Assembly (NCBI GenBank): GCA_905215525.1
Contig: CAJMQJ010000002.1
Span: 62,001 to 126,000, forward strand
Length of the DNA: 64,000 bases
Direction of reading: 5' to 3'
From: an uncultured bacterium
Lineage (GTDB): Bacteria > Actinomycetota > Coriobacteriia > Coriobacteriales > Coriobacteriaceae
Of this stretch, positions 61,132 to 64,000 are shown in pieces. A program made the translations under genes and the position numbers. Positions within the stretch are counted from its first letter, which is position 1. The number at the start of each line of letters is the position of its first letter. The notes beneath the pieces are model-generated. The model made no database searches and was not told where the DNA came from. It was given only the letters and a program-made list of their open reading frames with translations.

Positions 61132-63909
61132 TTGGCGCGCGGATCTGCACAAAACGCCAAAGGCAATAAAGCCAACAACCAACCGGCATCTGCTAAGGGT
61201 GCCGGTTCCCATCTGCGTGCCAATAAGGGCCATGAGGCAGACTTCGACGATTTTGAGCCCTTGGTCGAGTCTTCGGCCAATCGCGATATCGCCGGAGTGG
61301 TCATTGCCGTTTTGGCGATCGCGTCTTTCATTGCCGTGATCTCTCCGGCAACAGCGCCCGTGACGGCTGCGGTTGCCGGTTTCTACCACCTGGGCTTAGG
61401 TCTGGGCGCCTACGTGCTGCCGATCGTCATCTTGCTGTTTGCCGCCACGCTCTTTTTGGGTGAGGACTCGCCGCTCAACGTGCGCTCTGTTGCGGGCGGC
61501 GCCTTGGTCTTTATCGCCGTCGTCTCCATTCTTTCGCTGATGGTGCCGGGCACGAGCGATTCGTGCGACCTTATGTTTACGCCGCAGAACCTTTCCGTGT
61601 CGGGCGGCTACATTGGCGCCTTTATCGCAAGTGCCTTGCAAAACGCCTTGGGTAAACCTATCGCCATGGTTGTCTTGCTGGGGCTTGTCGTCGTTGGTTT
61701 GGTCATTATCGGCTTTTCGGTGGGTGGCGTTTTGCGCTCCGCACGCGATCGCGCTGCCGATTTTGCCGAGCGTCGACGTGCCGATGTCAATGCGAGCCCG
61801 TGGGGCGATGAAGAGGCCCTGTCTGTTCCCGGCGTCGCTCGTCCGCACCTGAGCATTTTGCGCCAGAAGGGGACTGACGCCGCGGTGACCACGGTCATGG
61901 GTGGCGATGTCGACCCGGTTTTGGATGACGACGAGGACGATGACCCGTTTGTCGACGTATCCGAGTCGGTTGAAGCCGAGCGGGCCAAGACCACGCTGCT
62001 GCCGCGCCGTCATGCCAAGAAGGGCAAGACGGTTCCCAAGCTCAATACGAGTGAGCCCGACCCGTCTTGGTCCGATAGCGAGATTGAGCTCACCGAGGGC
62101 GATGACGAGGACGACGAGGCTCCGATTGAGACCGCAAAGACAACTTTGCTGCCGCGTCGCCATGCAAAGCGCGGCCAGGTCACCGGACAGCTTTCGATGG
62201 AGGACGATCCGGACAAGGTTGACGAGTCCGAGCCGCCGTTTTCCGTGAATCCCGTCTCGGCCGCACCTCAGATTCCCGACTTCTTGAAGCATCCCAAGGT
62301 TGCAGATACGCCTGCCACGAGTGCTTTCGAATCGGCTTCGGCTCGTGATGGGGGAGCGGACGCAACTCCTACGGATGCCGAGGATGAAGAAGAGGACGGT
62401 CTTAAGCTTCCGCCGCTCGAAATCCTACATGCCAACCCGCAGTCGGCTTCTGCCGCGTCTTCGGACAAGGAGCTTGAACAGACTGCCGAGTCGCTGCAGT
62501 CCACGTTGCTTGAGTTTGGCCGCAGTGCCCGCGTGGTCGGCTGGATCGCCGGTCCCACGGTGACGACCTTTAAACTGCAACCTGGCGAGGGCGAGCGCGT
62601 GAGCAAGATTTCGAGTCTCGAGGACGATATCGCGCTTTCGCTCGCTGCTCAGTCGGTGCGTATCTTTGCCCCGATTCCTGGCACCTCGCTCGTGGGCATC
62701 GAGATTCCCAACCGCAAGCGCCAGAACGTCAACTTGGGCGACGTGCTGCCCTATGTGAAGGGCGGTCCGCTCGAGCTGGCCATCGGTCGCGATGCCGAGG
62801 GCACGCCGGTCGTCGCCGACCTCGCCAAGATGCCCCACCTGCTGATCGCCGGTACTACGGGTTCCGGTAAGTCGGTCATGATCAACTCCATCATCACGAC
62901 TCTGCTTATGCGCGCCCTTCCCGAGGACGTTCGCTTGATCATGGTCGACCCCAAGCGTGTCGAGCTCGCAGGCTATAACGGCCTTCCGCATCTTTACGTG
63001 CCCGTAGTGACCGAGCCCAAGCAGGCCGCGAGTGCCTTGCAGTGGGCTGTGTCCGAGATGGAGCGCCGCCTGAAGGTCTTCGAGCGCCTTAACGTGCGCA
63101 AGATCTCGACCTATAACGAAAAGCAGGCCGCCGGCGAGTTTGAGCATTACGATAACCCGCCGCAAAAGATGCCCTACCTGGTCATCATCATTGACGAGCT
63201 CTCGGACCTGATGATGGTCGCCGGTAAGGATGTCGAGGCCTCGATCGTGCGTATTGCACAGTTGGGCCGTGCCGCCGGTATTCATCTTATCGTGGCCACG
63301 CAGCGCCCCAGCTCCAACGTGGTGACGGGCCTCATCAAGGCCAACATCACCAACCGCATCGCCTTTAACGTCGCCACGGGCATCGACTCGCGCGTCATCA
63401 TCGACCAGATGGGCGCCGAGAAGCTCACCGGTTTGGGCGACATGCTGTTCTCCAAGGTCGACTGGGGCAAGCCTCGCCGTATCCAGGGCTGTTTTGTCTC
63501 GGACGACGAAATCAACGAGATTGTCGAGTTCGTTAAGTCGCAGAGCGAGCCCGACTACCACGAGGAGATCCTGTCTGCCGTGGCGCCCGCTTCCATGTCC
63601 ATGGCGGGTGGCGGCGGCATTGTCCGCACCGGAGTCGCCGAGCCGCAAGACGATGATCCGCTCATCTGGGAAGCCGCCCATATTGTGGTGGAATCGCAGC
63701 TTGGCTCCACATCTGGCCTGCAACGCCGCCTGAAGGTTGGCTATGCGCGCGCCGGGCGTATTATGGACATGCTGGAAGAAAAGGGTGTCGTCGGCCCGCC
63801 CGACGGTTCCAAGCCGCGCGAGGTCCTGCTGGACGAGGAAGGGCTTGCCGCGCTGGAATCTGTCGACGCCGAGATGGCACGTGAAGATCGTGAGTTTGGA
63901 GGATTCTGA
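61132..63909 (+). CDS. ftsK: DNA translocase FtsK/SpoIIIE
   Basis: A 925-residue septal DNA pump. Four or five N-terminal membrane segments (residues about 55-205) precede a long acidic linker with a duplicated AKTTLLPRRHAK motif (residues 285 and 335), then the motor: Walker A AGTTGSGKSVMINS, Walker B LVIIIDELSDLMM, QLGRAAGIHLIVATQRPS, and a C-terminal winged gamma domain (LQRRLKVGYARAGRIMDMLEEKGVVGP, about 865-890) that reads KOPS-type sites. TTG 61132 has GGAGG six bases upstream. It acts with Xer at the terminus. Confidence 0.96.
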   Translation: MARGSAQNAKGNKANNQPASAKGAGSHLRANKGHEADFDDFEPLVESSANRDIAGVVIAVLAIASFIAVISPATAPVTAAVAGFYHLGLGLGAYVLPIVILLFAATLFLGEDSPLNVRSVAGGALVFIAVVSILSLMVPGTSDSCDLMFTPQNLSVSGGYIGAFIASALQNALGKPIAMVVLLGLVVVGLVIIGFSVGGVLRSARDRAADFAERRRADVNASPWGDEEALSVPGVARPHLSILRQKGTDAAVTTVMGGDVDPVLDDDEDDDPFVDVSESVEAERAKTTLLPRRHAKKGKTVPKLNTSEPDPSWSDSEIELTEGDDEDDEAPIETAKTTLLPRRHAKRGQVTGQLSMEDDPDKVDESEPPFSVNPVSAAPQIPDFLKHPKVADTPATSAFESASARDGGADATPTDAEDEEEDGLKLPPLEILHANPQSASAASSDKELEQTAESLQSTLLEFGRSARVVGWIAGPTVTTFKLQPGEGERVSKISSLEDDIALSLAAQSVRIFAPIPGTSLVGIEIPNRKRQNVNLGDVLPYVKGGPLELAIGRDAEGTPVVADLAKMPHLLIAGTTGSGKSVMINSIITTLLMRALPEDVRLIMVDPKRVELAGYNGLPHLYVPVVTEPKQAASALQWAVSEMERRLKVFERLNVRKISTYNEKQAAGEFEHYDNPPQKMPYLVIIIDELSDLMMVAGKDVEASIVRIAQLGRAAGIHLIVATQRPSSNVVTGLIKANITNRIAFNVATGIDSRVIIDQMGAEKLTGLGDMLFSKVDWGKPRRIQGCFVSDDEINEIVEFVKSQSEPDYHEEILSAVAPASMSMAGGGGIVRTGVAEPQDDDPLIWEAAHIVVESQLGSTSGLQRRLKVGYARAGRIMDMLEEKGVVGPPDGSKPREVLLDEEGLAALESVDAEMAREDREFGGF

Positions 63910-64000
63910 TGGCTGCACGCTTTGGTGACATGCTGCTCGAGCAGCGTCGCCGAATGGGCCTTTCCATTCAGCAGGTCGCCAACACCATCAAAATCAGGCC
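63909..64000 (+). CDS. RodZ-like helix-turn-helix protein, N-terminal fragment
   Basis: Thirty residues fall in the window: MAARFGDMLLEQRRRMGLSI, then QQVANTIKIRP. This Xre-type HTH with the ending typical of RodZ (G-x-x-L-R-x-A-R-x-x-x-G-L-S) often follows ftsK in actinobacteria. The ATG overlaps the ftsK stop (TGATG). The rest is outside the window, so membrane anchoring is not seen. Confidence 0.65.
   Translation, partial: MAARFGDMLLEQRRRMGLSIQQVANTIKIR

Overview
The window is a compact stretch of about 60% GC bacterial chromosome made almost entirely of housekeeping genes. An actinobacterial-type integration host factor (mihF) beside gmk and rpoZ, many GTG/TTG starts, Gram-positive-type DgkA and RNase J, and mixed fermentative metabolism (AdhE, PPDK) point to an anaerobic gut actinobacterium of the class Coriobacteriia, most likely Collinsella or a close relative. 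The genus is my inference from gene content, not a database result.

Layout: 1-5931 holds the end of khpA, then rimM, trmD, lepB, glyQ, glyS and the PPDK regulator ppsR. 6229-8979 is ppdK. 9192-15814 runs rplS, rnhB, yraN, comM, dprA, trmFO and a Xer recombinase. 16034-26161 is the rpsB-tsf unit followed by pyrH-frr-uppS-cdsA-dxr-rseP-ispG-proS, ended by strong hairpins. 26338-29839 (minus strand) holds an APH-fold kinase-like gene and adhE. A REP-associated transposase with about 50-bp inverted ends (29993-31030) and rpmB (minus) separate adhE from the pyr operon (31775-37098: pyrR-B-C-K-D-F), which has an attenuator leader. Then come mihF-gmk-rpoZ-thiI, comEA-comEC, holA, rpsT, lepA-dus-hemW, two different dnaJ genes, mtaB-phoH-ybeY-dgkA-era-recO, rpsO, pnp, rnj, ftsK and the start of a RodZ-like gene.

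The genes form functional blocks: translation and tRNA modification; isoprenoid and lipid precursors (uppS, cdsA, dxr, ispG); de novo pyrimidine synthesis; natural transformation (comM, dprA, comEA, comEC); and RNA turnover (pnp, rnj, ybeY).

The most unusual DNA is the 640-bp gap between pnp and rnj. It holds two copies, in opposite orientation, of a roughly 135-140 bp element. Each copy has long self-complementary arms and a shared core. The arms differ in sequence between copies yet stay paired within each copy, and the central hairpin shows three paired compensatory changes. Other points of note are a membrane-anchored DnaJ variant, a winged-helix-like insertion inside the site-2 protease, a xer gene with no AUG/GUG/UUG at its conserved N-terminus, a possible leaderless lepA promoter, an overlapping hairpin attenuator before pyrR, and operator-like repeats shared by the adhE and ppdK upstream regions.
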